Below, one piece after another: positions 1 through 12,631 of a DNA stretch of 64,000 nucleotides. The DNA comes from Haplomitrium mnioides. Taxonomy: Eukaryota; Marchantiophyta; Haplomitriopsida; Calobryales. The notes below the pieces were generated by a model, which was not told the origin of the DNA, searched no databases, and saw only the letters and a list, made by a program, of their open reading frames with translations. Each line of letters starts with the position of its first letter. The first letter of the stretch is position 1. A program made the position numbers and the translations under genes. Location of the stretch: contig JBNGIS010017782.1 of assembly GCA_049999725.1 (NCBI GenBank), positions 1 through 64,000 on the forward strand. The letters are read 5' to 3'.

Positions 1-2032
1 GCTTTTTCTGAAATAAGGAGTGTTGGACCTAGATGGAGGTTGTAAATTCTCTTTTTGGGTGAGTTCAGCTAACCCTCCATGTTGCCTTGAGCTCTTGGCA
101 CTCCCTCTCCCTTGATTGCTGGTCTATACTCTGTTCTTGTTTGAACATGGGAGGGGGACCAGATCTAGTCTCTAGCTGTGTTGGGAGGCAAGCCTCTCAC
201 TCTCAATAGGCTCAAGTGATCTTGGTAGCTACCCTTAAACTTAGAGCCAACTCCAATGCTGCCTCCACCTCCTCCTTGAGCTCTCACCAACTGTATCCCC
301 TATTTTTTCTAGATTTGAAATTCAAGGCTGATCTCATTTTAGCCACAACAAAACCACAACACAAACCACATGCAATGCCAACTAAACTCTGCTCTTCCTC
401 TTTATTTCAAGACGTGAATTATGAGTTGAGGTCTGAATTTGCTAACATGACATCACTATTGGCAATTATATAATATGGCTACCACATTAAAACTTGAAAA
501 TCCTCGAGCCTTGTAACCTCACAAACGTGCACCCCACCTCAGATGAGTTTTTCCTTCACTCCCAGAGAGGGTTCATGTACATAATACTCCCTCACCAGGG
601 AGATGGCTCTCTCAGCCACTGGTACTCACACACCCACACCACATTCAATGCGTTCATGAAGCTGACCCCCTCTTGAGACCAGCTTTGACACCTCCAAGTA
701 CATGAATGACACTCACCATGGGCTTGATGCAGCCTAAAAGCACATCCTCTATGGCTCCTTGGGGAATGTGGATCCCTTCTCTTGATCAAATGGTTGAATG
801 ATGTTGGACTCCTAATGTGGCTTGCTGGATTGGCAAACTAAAAAAACGCAGAGCATCTGCCCTCTTAGATCTGAGACACGTGTCTCTTGGCACAGCTCGA
901 AGTCTAATACTTCCCTATTGAGCCTCATCATATGGGCCACATCTGTGGACACACCTCCCATGCAAACCTCCTCTCACTAGCCTATGCACATAATCAACCC
1001 TCACAACATTCCCCTCTTTGTGACCTTGTCCGATAGATCCCTCCTTGAAGAGCTGCCTCTAGCTTATGGAGCCTCCTAAGAATGATGCAAAAGTCCCAAG
1101 AGATATACCCTCATTGGGGTCAAATTCAGCTTCCAATCTCCACCTTTGATTCTATAACCGATTCAATGGCTGCAGATTAGGGATTCAACAACCAGTCTCT
1201 CCACTATGTTAGAAGAAAAATAGTACCATTAGCAGCATCTTGTTGACGTGATTCCAATGCAACTATTTTTTCTTCATTTGGTTGCATGTAGATATGGCAA
1301 TCAGTAGATTTGTGAGAGGTGATTGTTGAACATAAATGACTCTTCGACCTTCAAGCAGACCCCAACTAATTACACCACATGTCACTCTGTGGTTTTCTTG
1401 ACCCCTGCGCATCCCTCCCTGCCTGCTATGTGTCACATGCTGGCTAGTAGACACCTCGTCGCCCTTTTCTTGAAGAATTTCTTGGCAGAATTGAAAGGTC
1501 AAACTTTAAATACATGATGTTTCCTTGATGCTCCTTTACTTGACAAGATCTTGAATGTGTTGAATTCTTCTTGAAGCCCTCTTCCCAACAAGCCAAAGAT
1601 CAAATCAAATGGAGCTCATCTTCTCATCTAATTTTCTATTTGAGTGCCAAGGGATAATTCTAGCAAAAAAATAGAGATCTTTGCAGTGCTCCCTTATTTC
1701 TCAACCATTTTTCATGAAACAAAGGGTTAGTACATATAGCTTTAAATTTGGATTCCAACATGACAAACAAATAGTGATTTAGTTGAGAAATAAGAAAGCC
1801 ATGCTCTAGTTGAGAAATAAGAAAGCAATGCTCTCTTGATTCCTGTTGCTTACCTTAGAGTCTCTTTAGAAGGCATCGATGAATGAGGGGCATTCACTTT
1901 TTCCCATAAGTATAACGCTAGAGGTTGGATGCACTTTGTAAGGAATTCCTTCTTTGCTCCTTCAACCTTCTCACTACAAGTACTCTTTACTCCAAAACCT
2001 CTGCTAATGAAGTGGGGGATTGGAGCCAAGCT
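1..2032. other. no recognisable gene
   Basis: Open frames here are all under 110 codons on both strands, with no domain signature I recognise. A 29-bp unit (roughly TAGTTGAGAAATAAGAAAGC plus ATGCTC) is duplicated near 1776-1832. The style, CT-rich with scattered short frames, resembles decayed LTR sequence elsewhere in the window, but I cannot align it confidently with any of it. Confidence 0.5.
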
Positions 2033-2190
2033 GAGCAAGCTGTCCACCAAGCCTAGATAGAAAGGATAGGTTAATTTCAGAGCAGGCTGTCCACTGAGCC
2101 TATATAGAAAGGATAGGTTAATTTCAGAGCAAGCTGTCCACCGAGCCTATATAGAAAGGATAGGTTAATTTTAGAGCAGGCAGTCCTCCA
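2033..2190. repeat. 47-bp tandem repeat, about 3.3 copies
   Basis: Three consecutive units begin at 2033, 2080 and 2127, each exactly 47 bp apart, with a partial fourth from 2174. Each starts GAGCARGCTGTCCACC and contains TATAGAAAGGATAGGTTAAT. Units differ at only a few positions, so the duplication is fairly recent. An open frame crosses it on the minus strand but has no recognisable domain. Confidence 0.9.
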
Positions 2191-2821
2191 AGTTAGAGTA
2201 GTTTTGCTATTTAAAAAAGAAATTATCTCTAGTCTTGGAATTTCAAAAGTTTGCAAAACTTTGAGCCTTGCACCATTAGTATTTTCTCTTAGCAATAAGG
2301 CAGCTCCTAGATAAGTCACCCCTCTTTTCTCAACGATTCCATTGCAAACCTTAATCTCTCGAGCAACCACCACAAATTGCTCTCTTTTGCTCACTCACGA
2401 CAATATTCCATTCATATTGTCCTCTCAATTAATCAATTTCACCATCTCTAATCTCATAAACACTACCTTTGTTGAGATGGCAGTTTCTCTTCTTCTTCTT
2501 CTTCTTGAAATACAAGAAATTTAGTTTCTTTGGCTGAGAAGCAGTTGGCTTTACTCCCACCTTTGAAGACTGTCTCAACTACATTCCACCCTCTCTACAC
2601 AAGCTAAAAGTGCATGAAAAGGGTGGTCTAACCTTTCTTCCCCAACACCTGGTGTCCCCTACCCTGCTTGCTTCCAACGTATTGTGACCACTCAGCCATT
2701 TGTCACACTACTACGTCAGATTGTCTTCCACCAACTCCTACACATGTGGATGAAGAAGTCAATACACCTAGTGAATACATATGAATTGAACATGAACTCT
2801 AAATCCCATATGGAGTCTTGT
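2191..2821. other. no recognisable gene
   Basis: AT-rich sequence with only short frames. A small CTT microsatellite lies near 2488-2506. No further structure was seen. Confidence 0.5.
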
Positions 2822-3645
2822 CATATTGCTTTACTTACTCAATCCTATGGCAAATTGACTAAAAACCAAAGGTCTAGTTTTTGAAATTCCTCCCTTTATG
2901 TTGCCACATCACTCTAGGCATATTGACAAAAGACCAAAGGCCTAGTTTCTTTTGTTCCTCAATTGATGTTGCCACATCACTTGAGGCATATTGTTGAAAG
3001 GCCAAAGGCCTAGTATCTAAAGTTTCTCCCTTCATGATGCCACAACACTAGAGGCATATTGAGAGATGGCCAAAGACCAAGCTTCTAGAGTTCCTCCCTT
3101 GATGTTACCACATCACTTAAGTCATATTGACGAAATTCCAAAGATCTAGTTTCGAAAAATCCTCCCTTGATGCTACAAAATCACTTGAGGCATATTGATG
3201 AAAGGCCAAAGGCGTAGTTTCAAAAGTTCCTCCCTTGATGTTGCCACATCACTTGGGCAGATTGATGAAACACCAATGGCCTAGTTTCTAAAGTTCCTCC
3301 CTTGATGCTACCACATCACTTGAGGCATATTGACAAAATGCCAATGGCCTAGTTTCTAAAGTTCCTCCCTTGATGCTGCCACATCACTTGAGNNNNNNNN
3401 NNTCTAAAGTTCCTCCCTTGATGCTGCCACATCACTTGAGGCATATTGACAAAAGGCCAAAGTTCTAGTTTCTAAAGTTTCTCCCTTGATGTTGTCACAT
3501 CACTTGAGGCATAGTGACGAAAGGCCAAAGGCCAAGTTTGTAGAGTTTCTTCCTTGATGTTGCCACATCACTTGAGGCATATTGATGAAAGGTCAAAGGC
3601 CAAGTTTCTAAAGTTCCTCCCTTGATGCTATCAGATCACTTGTCA
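2822..3645. repeat. 68-bp minisatellite, about 11 units
   Basis: Units of about 68 bp repeat head to tail. Each carries a CATATTGACAAAAGGCCAAA-like start, then CTAGTTTCTAAAGTTCC, then TCCCTTGATG and GCCACATCACTTGAGG. The left-most units are the most diverged. The middle units around 3230-3500 are the most alike, which suggests expansion from the centre. A ten-N gap sits inside the array. No coding potential is evident. Confidence 0.9.
3393..3402. other. assembly gap (10 N) within minisatellite
   Basis: Ten Ns. The 38 bases to the left (3355-3392) and the 38 bases to the right (3403-3440) are identical, so the gap may hide an unmerged overlap or any number of missing 68-bp units. Confidence 0.95.
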
Positions 3646-4699
3646 ATGAATTTGCACAATATGCATCCTTGCATGGCCACATCATGCCACTACTTCCAGT
3701 CATTCGTGTAGTTGACTTGTGTCTTTAGCTTGCCTGAACATTTTCTCAATAGCTCTTTGTGCTACGAAAATGATGCTTTTCAGAGTAGGGCAATAAGCTT
3801 TTAAACTAGTGCTATTGAGTGGCTAAAATTGTGTCCTTCTTTAGCCCTTTGGACTGATGGTGAGTTTAATGCCTGTTGATTAGAAAAGTGTAAATGTGTT
3901 GGAAATATCAAAACAAATTGATGATAACACAGCAGCGAATAACCACAAATGGTGAGATTCATGAGAACAGGAAATATGACATATGTAGTCCGGTTGGGAC
4001 CTGGGTTCTGCTTGAAAACACCCAAGTGTCCCTCTGGCCCGGACGATTTCCCTTGGTTCAGGGATTCTTGGCTATGGGAGGGACCGATTTAGTGCCAACT
4101 CACCTTGCGCAAAATACTGGTTGGCCCAAAGACTGCTTTATTGCATATTTCCTTTACCTTGAATGGCCACGGTTACAAACCACGCTGGTGGCTGCCAATT
4201 TACACAAGCTACTACACCATTCTGGTGATACTCACTTCTCGTTGCCCTGGCCTGTAGCTATGTAGTATTCCATGGAATCTCCACCTTTTGTTGCAGCCAC
4301 AACTCCACCTCCAACAATCTCCTGGTCCGCTTCTTCCCAACCTGCACAATCTCAAGCACACTCATGCACCCACAGTAGATAGTTTTTACTTTTGTCGTCT
4401 AGAGGGCTTCACTTGTTACTCCCCAGCGAGGGAGGTAGCACTCTCTGCCACCGGTCACCCACTCACCCTTGTTGCCCCTCCTTATGCGCACTCCCCTCTC
4501 AAGAAGACACAGCATCGCAGCTGGCTGGATGCGATCAAGGAACCAACTTGATTGTTTTTTCCAATGCACCTCCTCCAGATGTTCTCCTTCACAACTCACC
4601 CTTTGTAGCAAACAGGGGGGATCTTCTCCTTCACTTGGATGCAGCTCCCACTTGAACCTCCAGAATGCTTGAAAGTTTGAATTGAGACAGACTTAGCCT
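3646..4699. other. no recognisable gene
   Basis: This stretch holds several overlapping frames of 70-125 codons on both strands, none with a known motif. A TGTTGGAAATATC sequence at about 3897 looks like the start of a plant LTR, but I found no matching right end or target duplication. Confidence 0.4.
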
Positions 4700-6800
4700 G
4701 GTGGCCTATTGGTTTAGGCAGCTAAAGAAGTGGCAATTCCAGCCAAGTATCCCTGTTGCATTGGCGAGTCCTCCTCCAGAGAAGCCTCCTACTTATGTTG
4801 AGTACACGTCACTGGTCTAGGTCCCCTCTCCCCTACAGCCCCACGCTTGCTCATGAACTCTCACCTCAACCCCTCCAAGGCTCCTCCTCTCTTGCTTGCT
4901 CCCCAGTGATGATCAGATCCCTCACAATGGGGCTTCCCTCTGCCTATCCCTCCATGCTCCCAATGCCAAATTTCAGATGTCAGCTGGTAGGTAATTCATG
5001 CGCAGCCAGAATTGATTCCAATTCAAGAGCTTTGACCCCCCGCCGACCTCCCCTACCATCTCCAGCTAGGTGTCCAGCGAAAATTCCCCTTGTTTGTGCA
5101 TGGATCTTATGCCATGGGATTGAATTCCCATTCCCCCCATTAGTCGTAATCGAGCTAAGCCCCCAATCAGCGGTGCTCTGTACCCAATTCTCATTCAATG
5201 ACCCTGTCTGTCGTCTGCATGGTATTGTCAAGAGTTGAACCACCCCCTCGTCGTGTCACCACTGTCGCTCCTTTGGGTAAGTTTTCATGTTTCAAGTCCC
5301 CCCTCCTTTCTATATTTACCAAGCCCTTGTTCCTCCCTTATATTCTTGCTTGGTTAGTTTCGGGACTCGAGGGAAAAAGCGCAACAAGTGGTGGCAGCGC
5401 CACTTTCGTCCCTCGAGGTTGCTTCTTCTTTGCTTGCTTGGTTTTTATTCCTTGAGCATGTTTGGGATTGTTCCTCCCTTTTTGGCAGTGGTTTTGCATG
5501 CTTGAGGGTGGATGTAGGAAGTCCCTTACAAGATTTTGGCTTGCTGGCAGGCGCAACTTTTGTTCTGTTTGGTGCTTCATCATCTCATTTTTGCATCTCT
5601 GCTTCATATTCGCCAAAGAGGCCTCTCTGCTAAGTCGAGCGGCAGTTTGACTCAACATTGCCATTTGCCCTTGGTGGGTTTTAGGGCTATCCTCCTTCAG
5701 CCCTTGCTCATTATTCTTCTTCCACCGTGGCTTCCTCTCCTTTGCTCTTGGTGCATGGCTGCTGCCCTCGGGTGTTGATCGACGTTTGTTTGTATTGGGG
5801 ATGCAGGTGAAGGAGCCGTGGTTTGATCCTTTTCGGCTCGTCCTTTTCCCTTTGCTTGAGTGTTTTTTTGGCTTGCTTCTTGCATACGCTCTCCTCTTTT
5901 CTCGGCTGGTGTAGGTGTGGCGCCCTGCCTTGCGACAGCTCCTCTTCTCTGTTTTGCTCCTTTCCTCCCGGTTTGTCATGTCGGCCTTTGCCGTTGGATG
6001 TCTGGTGTCGAGGCTGAGGTTACCCTGTGGTCTCTTGGCATTGCCTGGCTCTGTTCCCTTCTTGTAGGCTACCCCGAGCTCCTCTACTCCTTTGGCAACC
6101 TGTGGCTTGGCTCGGCTCCTCTCTGGTTTGCCTCGTTTTTGGTGAAGAGGGAGATTTTTTCTTGTGCATTTGTCATTTCCTCGTTTCAGGCTCATGTTTG
6201 TTCTTCCTCTATGCTTCAGCTTTTTCCTCTACGGCCATTGCTCCAGACTGAGTTACGGCCTGACCGTGCCCTTTGGCTCCATACGCCCGGTGGTTCTCCC
6301 CATTCCTGCCTTGCCTGTGGTGCGCGCTACTCTGTAGTCTCTGCCTCCTCCTGATGTGCCAATATGCACAGGTCGGCCCATTCCAGAGAACTTGCCCCTC
6401 TTTCCTCCTTCACTTCTTGTCCCCTATTGTCCTGGGAGGCTCATTCCGTTTTCCACAGGTTACACCCTAGTCTATACACTCGTTTAGTCTTGCAGCAACT
6501 CTGGCATTGCAGGTTCTTCAATTTGATCTGGAGGATCTCTTCGCTCTTCCTCTTTGCTTTTGATGACTACCTAGTGATGGTCCTTAGGCAGGGAATGCTC
6601 ATTTTGTGGTATGGCCGGACAAACCTTTGCTTGGCTTTAGGTCTCAATTTTAGTCTCGAGCACTGGCCACCTTGCCTTGTACATTTTACTGTTTTTCCAG
6701 GCAAGGGCAGTCATGCATGGCTAAACAGCTTTTTTATATGGGCTACGTTTGCTCAATGGTAAAGCCCGTTTGTCACATCAGAGCTATTATTGGGTCCCTG
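4700..6800. other. pyrimidine-rich tract with fortuitous long open frames
   Basis: The plus strand is strongly C/T-rich and the minus strand A/G-rich. This skew keeps several frames open, the longest a 285-codon minus-strand frame at 5338-6195 whose translation is mostly Lys, Arg, Ser and Gln without any domain. Overlapping plus-strand frames are equally long and hydrophobic. Composition alone explains these frames. It could be the U3 part of an old LTR, since GC and strand asymmetry resemble the LTR near 33-35 kb, but I could not align the two. Confidence 0.4.
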
Positions 6801-8310
6801 ATTTGGTCGTGTTTCATCTGATCATGTGTGCTGACCCTTCTAGTTTTGTCAGGTGCAGCCCCTCATACTTTGTCAGGTGCAGCCCACTCCGCCTTAAATA
6901 TCAAAATGCAGCTTCTATAATGTCCACGAAATAAGCATATAGCTGTAGAATCGCAACCTCCTTCTTGACACCAAAATTGTAGGATAGTCACAAATCACAA
7001 CCTCCTTTTATGCACCAAAATTTGCAAGTCTCCTTGATGTGGCAGAAAAAAACCTTTCTCTTAGTCGTGATTCTGCTTACCATGCAGAAAATTGAGTTCC
7101 TCCCTCTAGGAAATTCTTTGTAGGGTGGATAATCAAGGTAGCAAGGTGAGACACAAGTAATGTGTTTGCAAATGAGGATGCGATGAGCACAACCTCTGTC
7201 GATTTATATAATCTTCACAATACCAACAAAACCCCTGGTTTTCTATAGGGCCTAGTCAAATGTGTGGGCTTCAATGAGTCAAGCAATGAATTCCAGTAGG
7301 TGAAGAAGACCACTGCTTGAATATAGACAAGGGTTGCTCTACCATCTACATATTTGAATTTTCTTGCAGGTATGCATGGGCTTCCTTCTATCTCATGCAA
7401 GGGACAAAGGAATTTAATGTTCCGAAGGAGCTCCTTGATGCTGACACATGGTATCTCTAGGAACTGCCAAATCACCAAATCTAAATCCTTCACTAGTTTA
7501 GATATCTCAAACTAATCTAGCAGAAAAAATACCAACGGAAAAATCCCTTCTAATGATACTCCGACAGATCAATTCCCCTGGCAAAATTTCAATGAACATC
7601 AAAAGGTGAGCTGCATTTGAATTTCCAACAGAATACTCTTTGTAGTGAAGCCATGGGTTTTGAGAGTGTTTTCACTAAGTTGTGCCCTCCTATACTATCA
7701 CACAGTAGAAGTCTATTGTAGTTGTTGTGCCACAATATTGTGTTTTGTTACCGATCAGGTTTGGCTACTGCCTAGTCTTACAGAGCTCTTCACTATCGCG
7801 GTTCTCTTATACTATCGTGATAGAGGGATCTCTATTGCTAGGTTGTGCTTCCCTTTGTTGTGAAGTGGCGGAGGATTGGATACTATGTGATAATTAATCC
7901 CTTGTGCCCACAATCCTCTATTGCCTTGCCATAGGCTGCTTTCCGTCATTGCCATTCTTCTTTGTTGTCATGCCATAGCGTCTTCATTTCTGTGCCGTGC
8001 TCTCCTTTTTGTTGTCGTGCCGCAAAGGTCCTCTTGCCTTGCTATGTTCTTTTGTTATTGGTCGCCTGGGTCTCCATCCCTATGGGTTTCCATTGCCTAA
8101 ACCTGCGGTGGTATTGCTTGCCTGATTGCCATTTAGTAGCTTCCATGTGCTTGCTATGCTTGGGTGTTAAGAACTCTGAAATATTTTCTTGATTTAATTA
8201 TCATCAGCACATTTAACAATCTTCTAGTCTTAATATAGTATACTCTCTTCTCACTCATCTAATATTTTGAGTAATCGTCAACATTAAAGTTCCACTTGCA
8301 TTAGAGTAAG
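6801..8310. other. no recognisable gene
   Basis: Short frames only. A near-identical TTTGTCAGGTGCAGCCC unit occurs twice close together at 6846-6886. The remainder is AT-rich to the right. Confidence 0.5.
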
Positions 8311-8398
8311 CATTATTCTATTGGAGTATAACTAATGCTATATATACTATATTCCATTATTCTATTGGAGTATAACTAATGCTATATACAATATATTC
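8311..8398. repeat. 44-bp direct duplication
   Basis: Two adjacent copies start at 8311 and 8355, both beginning CATTATTCTATTGGAGTATA. They differ only near the AT-rich end. The surrounding 8.2-8.65 kb is very AT-rich and shows no gene. Confidence 0.85.
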
Positions 8399-8655
8399 CA
8401 TGTAAAGTAATGTTTTTTTTTTTTTTGGTTGTACTTGAGTAAATTTATATATGTGATTACAATTTATAGAATTTCTATGCATGAAAAATAAATGAAAAAT
8501 ATCTTGTTTATATTAAATTTTGTTATAGTTTTTTAGATAGATTTTGAAAAATTGCATGGTTTTATAAAGTATTTATGTGATGATATTAACTATAAAAGTT
8601 ATATATTTTGAGTTCATTACATCTTTTTTATAAAAGTGAGCTTTACATCAATTTC

Positions 8656-9108
8656 TATAAAAGAAGTCAAAGCCCAACTTTCAAATAAGTAACAACTCCA
8701 AGATAATTCTAATAAAGTTATGTAACTCAAGGCCAATAAGTAAGCAAAAGCCAAAAGTACATTCCAAAGCCAAGCAACCAAAGAGCCAAATCGAATTGAG
8801 AGTAACTTGAGAATGAAGAGGGGGGTTATAAAGCCCTTCTATTTAGACAACAGAAGATAGTCTCCTTCATCTTTATTCACTTACAAGTCACTTCTAATTT
8901 CAAACCTAAAATTGATCACTTAGAAGTCATTTCTAATTTCAACCCTAAAATTAATCACTTGGAAGTCACTTCTAATTTCAACTATAAAAGTTCTAAAATT
9001 AGCTTTGAAGTCTAGTAATATTATCTCAATTCAACTTTAACCTTCTACCATTTCTTTCACTCCTATCTATTTTTATAAATTGCACAACATCATGCTTGTA
9101 CTACTATA
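8656..9108 (-). repeat. A1 3' LTR
   Basis: This block aligns with 12650-12943 plus 20340-20509, and with 25049-25641. Shared landmarks are AAATAAGTAACAACTCCAAG, AAAGCCAAGCAACCAAAGAG and several copies of a GATCACTTAGAAGTCACTTC-type sub-repeat. The left boundary is placed where similarity to the other copies begins. The right boundary is where the other copies end in TTACA (here mutated to CTATA). Confidence 0.8.
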
Positions 9109-9139
9109 TAATCTTCATCTTCTAATTGATGACGTTCTC

Positions 9140-9520
9140 ATCATTACTACAACTTTCAAATAGCTCAATAGCCTTTTGAACATTCTCAAGGTTTGAATTA
9201 AGTTCACAAGTAACATCATGAAAAGATAGCCTTTCCACAAAACCTTGCATTGAACTTCTAAATGTCTCTATCATTTGATAACCCTTTTTGCCACTTCAAA
9301 CTCTTCATGATCATCAAGAACAATAGCCAAAGGTAGAAGTTGGACACAATTAGGAAAAGCATATAGACTAAGAACAAAAGGCTTAACTTTAGAGACATGA
9401 AAGACAACATGAATCTTCTTATTAAGAGGAAGATCAAGTTTATAAGTAATGGGAGAAATAATTTGAGAAATAAATAAATAACCAATCCAAGCAAGTTTGA
9501 TCACCACCAAGTACAATCAA
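9140..9520 (-). pseudogene. A1 integrase C-terminus: GPY/F module and chromodomain
   Basis: Reading leftward from 9516, the translation shows WIGYLFISQIISP, then YKLDLP and IHVVFHVSKVKPF. This is the GPY/F module that follows the integrase core in chromoviruses. After DDHEEFEVAKRVIK there is a stop, and a different frame then continues with QCKVLWKG, CELNSNLENVQKA and IELFE. These are the hallmarks of a chromodomain (conserved LWKG followed by the W/C-E..NL segment and terminal helix), with the usual Trp of TWE replaced by Cys. Chromodomains of this family are thought to steer integration to marked heterochromatin. Stops and a frame change make it non-functional. Confidence 0.75.
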
Positions 9521-10099
9521 GTAACTACGTAGTTTTATCTACTCCAACATGCTGTGAGATTGGAATGTAATGCGCTTCTTATGTGCAATTCATTCAAAGT
9601 GTATCATCTTGTAGAGTATATATTTGATAGGTTTGACAGAGAATACCATCTCAAATGAAAAAAATGATACTCACTATCTTTGTCGACCAATCTTGCCCAA
9701 ACAAGACTAAAAAACATCTTCTTGTAGTTTTCACGATAACTTCCACTAGTTGGCTCATCCACATGTAATATGCTAATGTTAACCACCTCTATTGTATTCA
9801 CTCAATGATTCGACTTTCATGACAATACATCATAATGATGTGGAACTTTCCACGCTTGTTTTCTAGCTTGATATCAAAGAGTTGCAATTGATCTTCCCAT
9901 CAGTGATGGTGACTTGTCATAGTTTCCAAATTGATTGCTTGTAATAATAGCTTGTAATATGTGCACACAAATACAAGCCTTCTCAAAAGATAGTGCCTCC
10001 ACACCTTGGTAGCATAAACCATTTCCAATTGCTCTCAATCTCTTGCAGAATAATTTATCTCCACCACATTTAATCGTCATTACATGAAGTCAATTGGAT
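9521..10099 (-). other. A1 internal stretch without recognised domain
   Basis: Where the integrase zinc finger and catalytic core should lie, only short frames (9604-9801 and 9874-10080) without any DDE motif are found. The core has probably been lost by deletion or replaced by unrelated sequence. Confidence 0.5.
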
Positions 10100-11120
10100 G
10101 AAGTCCATCTTTAAACTCTCACTGCAAAACTACTCCAATAGAAAAATTAAAAGCATCAAGTTCCACTATGCAATGTGCCTCTCGAATACATGGATGTAGA
10201 ATATAATGAGAAGAGACCGCATTTTTAAGTTATTTAAATGACGCTTGCTCTTTGGTAGTTCACTGAAACTTGACCTTTTTGCATAGCAGATCTATAAGTG
10301 GTGCAACAATATGCACATAATAATGGATGAATCGTTCATAGAAGCTTGCTAGTCTATTAAAGTCTCTAGTGTCAACTGACTTCTTTGGTATTGACAACAA
10401 TATGATAACCTTAATTTTTTCTTTTTCCATCTTGATGCTACTCGCAAACAACTTGTGCCTTAGGTAAGCAACATTTTACTTCCAAAATTTGCAATTTGAT
10501 CTCTTACAATAAAAATTCTCATTGCCCAACCTTTGCAATACTTCTTTCAAGTGATTGTCATGCTCAACTTCAATTTTATTAAAAACAATAATGTTACACA
10601 AGAATACCAAAACTCACTTATCCAATAACCCATAAAACATTTGATGCATTTCATCCATGAATATAGTCTGAGCATTAGTGAGACTAAATGTAAGGGACTT
10701 CCATTCAAAATGCCCATACCTTATATGAAAGCTATATTTGGCACATCACTTGGCCTTATAGAAGTTTGCCAATATTCACCTCAAAGATACTACTTGGAAA
10801 AGAATCACGCACCACTAAATTAATCCAAATATCATCAATATGAGGTAAAGGATGAGTATTCTTTATCATTTGATTATTCAAATCGCAATAATCTATACAA
10901 AGACAAAATCCACCATCTTTCTTTGGTACAAAAAATACCGGTGCTCTCTAAGATAAAGTACTATGCTGAATAAAATCCTTATCAAGAAGATTCGTCAAGG
11001 TCTTATAAAGTTCTTCCAACTCTTTTGGCGATAACTTGCATATAGGTTGATTATAAGGAGTACTTTCTCATATCAACTCAATCGAAAAAGACATTCCTCG
11101 ATCATCTCATAAACCTTTTG
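10100..11120 (-). pseudogene. A1 reverse transcriptase and RNase H remnant
   Basis: The minus-strand translation, broken by stops, contains [24 protein letters not shown] with CIDYCDLN, and further left HLKEVLQRLGNE and FNRLASFYERFI with VAPLIDLL. It ends in VELDAFNFSIGVVL. These match the finger and palm of Ty3-type RT, the connection domain and the first RNase H motif, in the correct order. The YxDD region falls in a badly broken part around 10.6 kb and cannot be read. It lies directly left of the protease remnant. No function is expected. Confidence 0.75.
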
Positions 11121-11339
11121 GGAGTTTTTTCTTCAATGCCATCAATCATTGAGGTCGGTAAAGATTTTCCTCCCTCCTTACTCAAGGACATGATAAGTTT
11201 GATCCACACATCAAAGACAAACAACTCTTTCTCCATCAAAGTATTATTTTGAACTAATTTGGGCCTCTTCATCAATGGTGCGGGATGACTCAAAAGAAAT
11301 TACTTTCTATGCATAGTAACTTGAATTTTTTTGTTTTGT

Positions 11340-11720
11340 ACAATCAACTTGAGCGGGTAGATCTTCAAGCTCATGCAAGCCTAAAATAATATCGCATTAT
11401 ATAGGTGCAATAATAAATTCTTTGGATTCCTCATACTTTTTTTCAATCCTTACAAGAAATGGCTTGTGCGAGTAGAACATCTCAAATTTTTGGAAATCGG
11501 CTATAGTCACGAAACTTCTCTAGATATGTAAAGTTTTAACTTTGATTTTCTCTACAAAACGTAATGACATAAAATTTTTAGAACTTCGAGAGTCTACTTA
11601 TATTCTATATGAATGGTCATCAACTATATCATCTAGATGAAATAATGTGCTTTGAATCTTTGTCGAGCTTTTAGTTCCATTCAAACTAATCAAGCTCTTA
11701 GCAAAACACTCGATTGTTTT
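11340..11720 (-). pseudogene. A1 aspartic protease remnant
   Basis: The translation, interrupted by stops, shows VDSRSSKNFMS, corresponding to the D-S/T-G-A/S active site with Gly replaced by Arg, and downstream CDIILGLHEL, the conserved ILG strand of Ty3-type proteases. Position between gag and RT supports the call. Confidence 0.6.
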
Positions 11721-11799
11721 TACTTAAGTTTGTCATTTCATTGTTTTCTTCTTCAACATTTGTTGCTTGAATGAGAGCGCGTAGTTAACATTGTCAATA

Positions 11800-12490
11800 T
11801 GAGAAATTTTTAGTAATATGACCAAGTTGTCGACAATAAAAATGTCCTCCTCTTTAGCGTAGGTGTTCAAGCTCTACATCTGTGAGTGCCACTCTTTATG
11901 TTGCATAAATCTCCATAAATATATTTTTAGTTGGTGGCACACAAGAATTTGGTAAATCTTGTTTTGGACGTGGCCTAACTTTGGTAGTCGTTAGAAAAGA
12001 GTTGTATCGTTCAGCCATGCACATTGCTTCTTCTAATTGAGAGGGCTCTCTCATTGTCACTTCCATTCTAGTGGAAGACTTCAATTGTCCAAAAAAACAA
12101 TCTAAAGCTTCTCTCTTGCCTACATTAGGAATTTACATAATAATATTCTGAAACGGCGTGACATAGCTTCTTATCGTATCAAGTTTCTTCAACTTTTCCA
12201 ATTGATCTCTTGCCATCTTTGGAGCATTCATAACCATTCATCTTAAATTCACCACTTCTTTGAACTCTTGCCAAGAAGCAATTAGAGTAGCAAATCCATG
12301 TTGACTTTGTTCAATTCGATATCTGCACCAAGTTTTTGCCGCTCCTTTCAATTGACTTGCAACAAATAAAATTGTTCGACCATATTCTATAATGTTTGTA
12401 GCCTCAAAATAATGCTCACAATCAAATAAGAAATTCTCAAATGCGTGAGGAATCGTCTTCCAATCATATGCTTTTTGTTTGGGAAATCAC
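11800..12490 (-). pseudogene. A1 gag remnant with zinc-knuckle relic
   Basis: One frame reads FENFLFDCEHYFEA, then ILFVASQLKGAAKTWCRY, typical of the retrotransposon gag domain, and ends in EEAMCMAERYNSF. About 70 codons further on, CRQLGHITKNF is a decayed CCHC knuckle. Stops interrupt it. Gag would form the virus-like particle; this copy cannot. Confidence 0.7.
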
Positions 12491-12631
12491 ACCTCACTTT
12501 CTTCTTCTTGAAAATTCACCATATTTTTTCATTTGCATTTGAACTTCTAAAATGCAAGAAAAATGTTCAATTCGTTTGTGCATCTCTTCAACACTCGCTT
12601 CTTCATTCTCCATTCTACTAAAAATACACGT

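Noticed and set aside
2822-3645. Possible CRISPR-like array
   Set aside because: Whole 68-bp units repeat head to tail without unique spacers, and the genome is a plant's.
5338-6195. 285-codon minus-strand open frame
   Set aside because: The strand is purine-rich, which removes stops; the translation is low-complexity Lys/Arg/Ser without domains, and opposite-strand frames are equally long.
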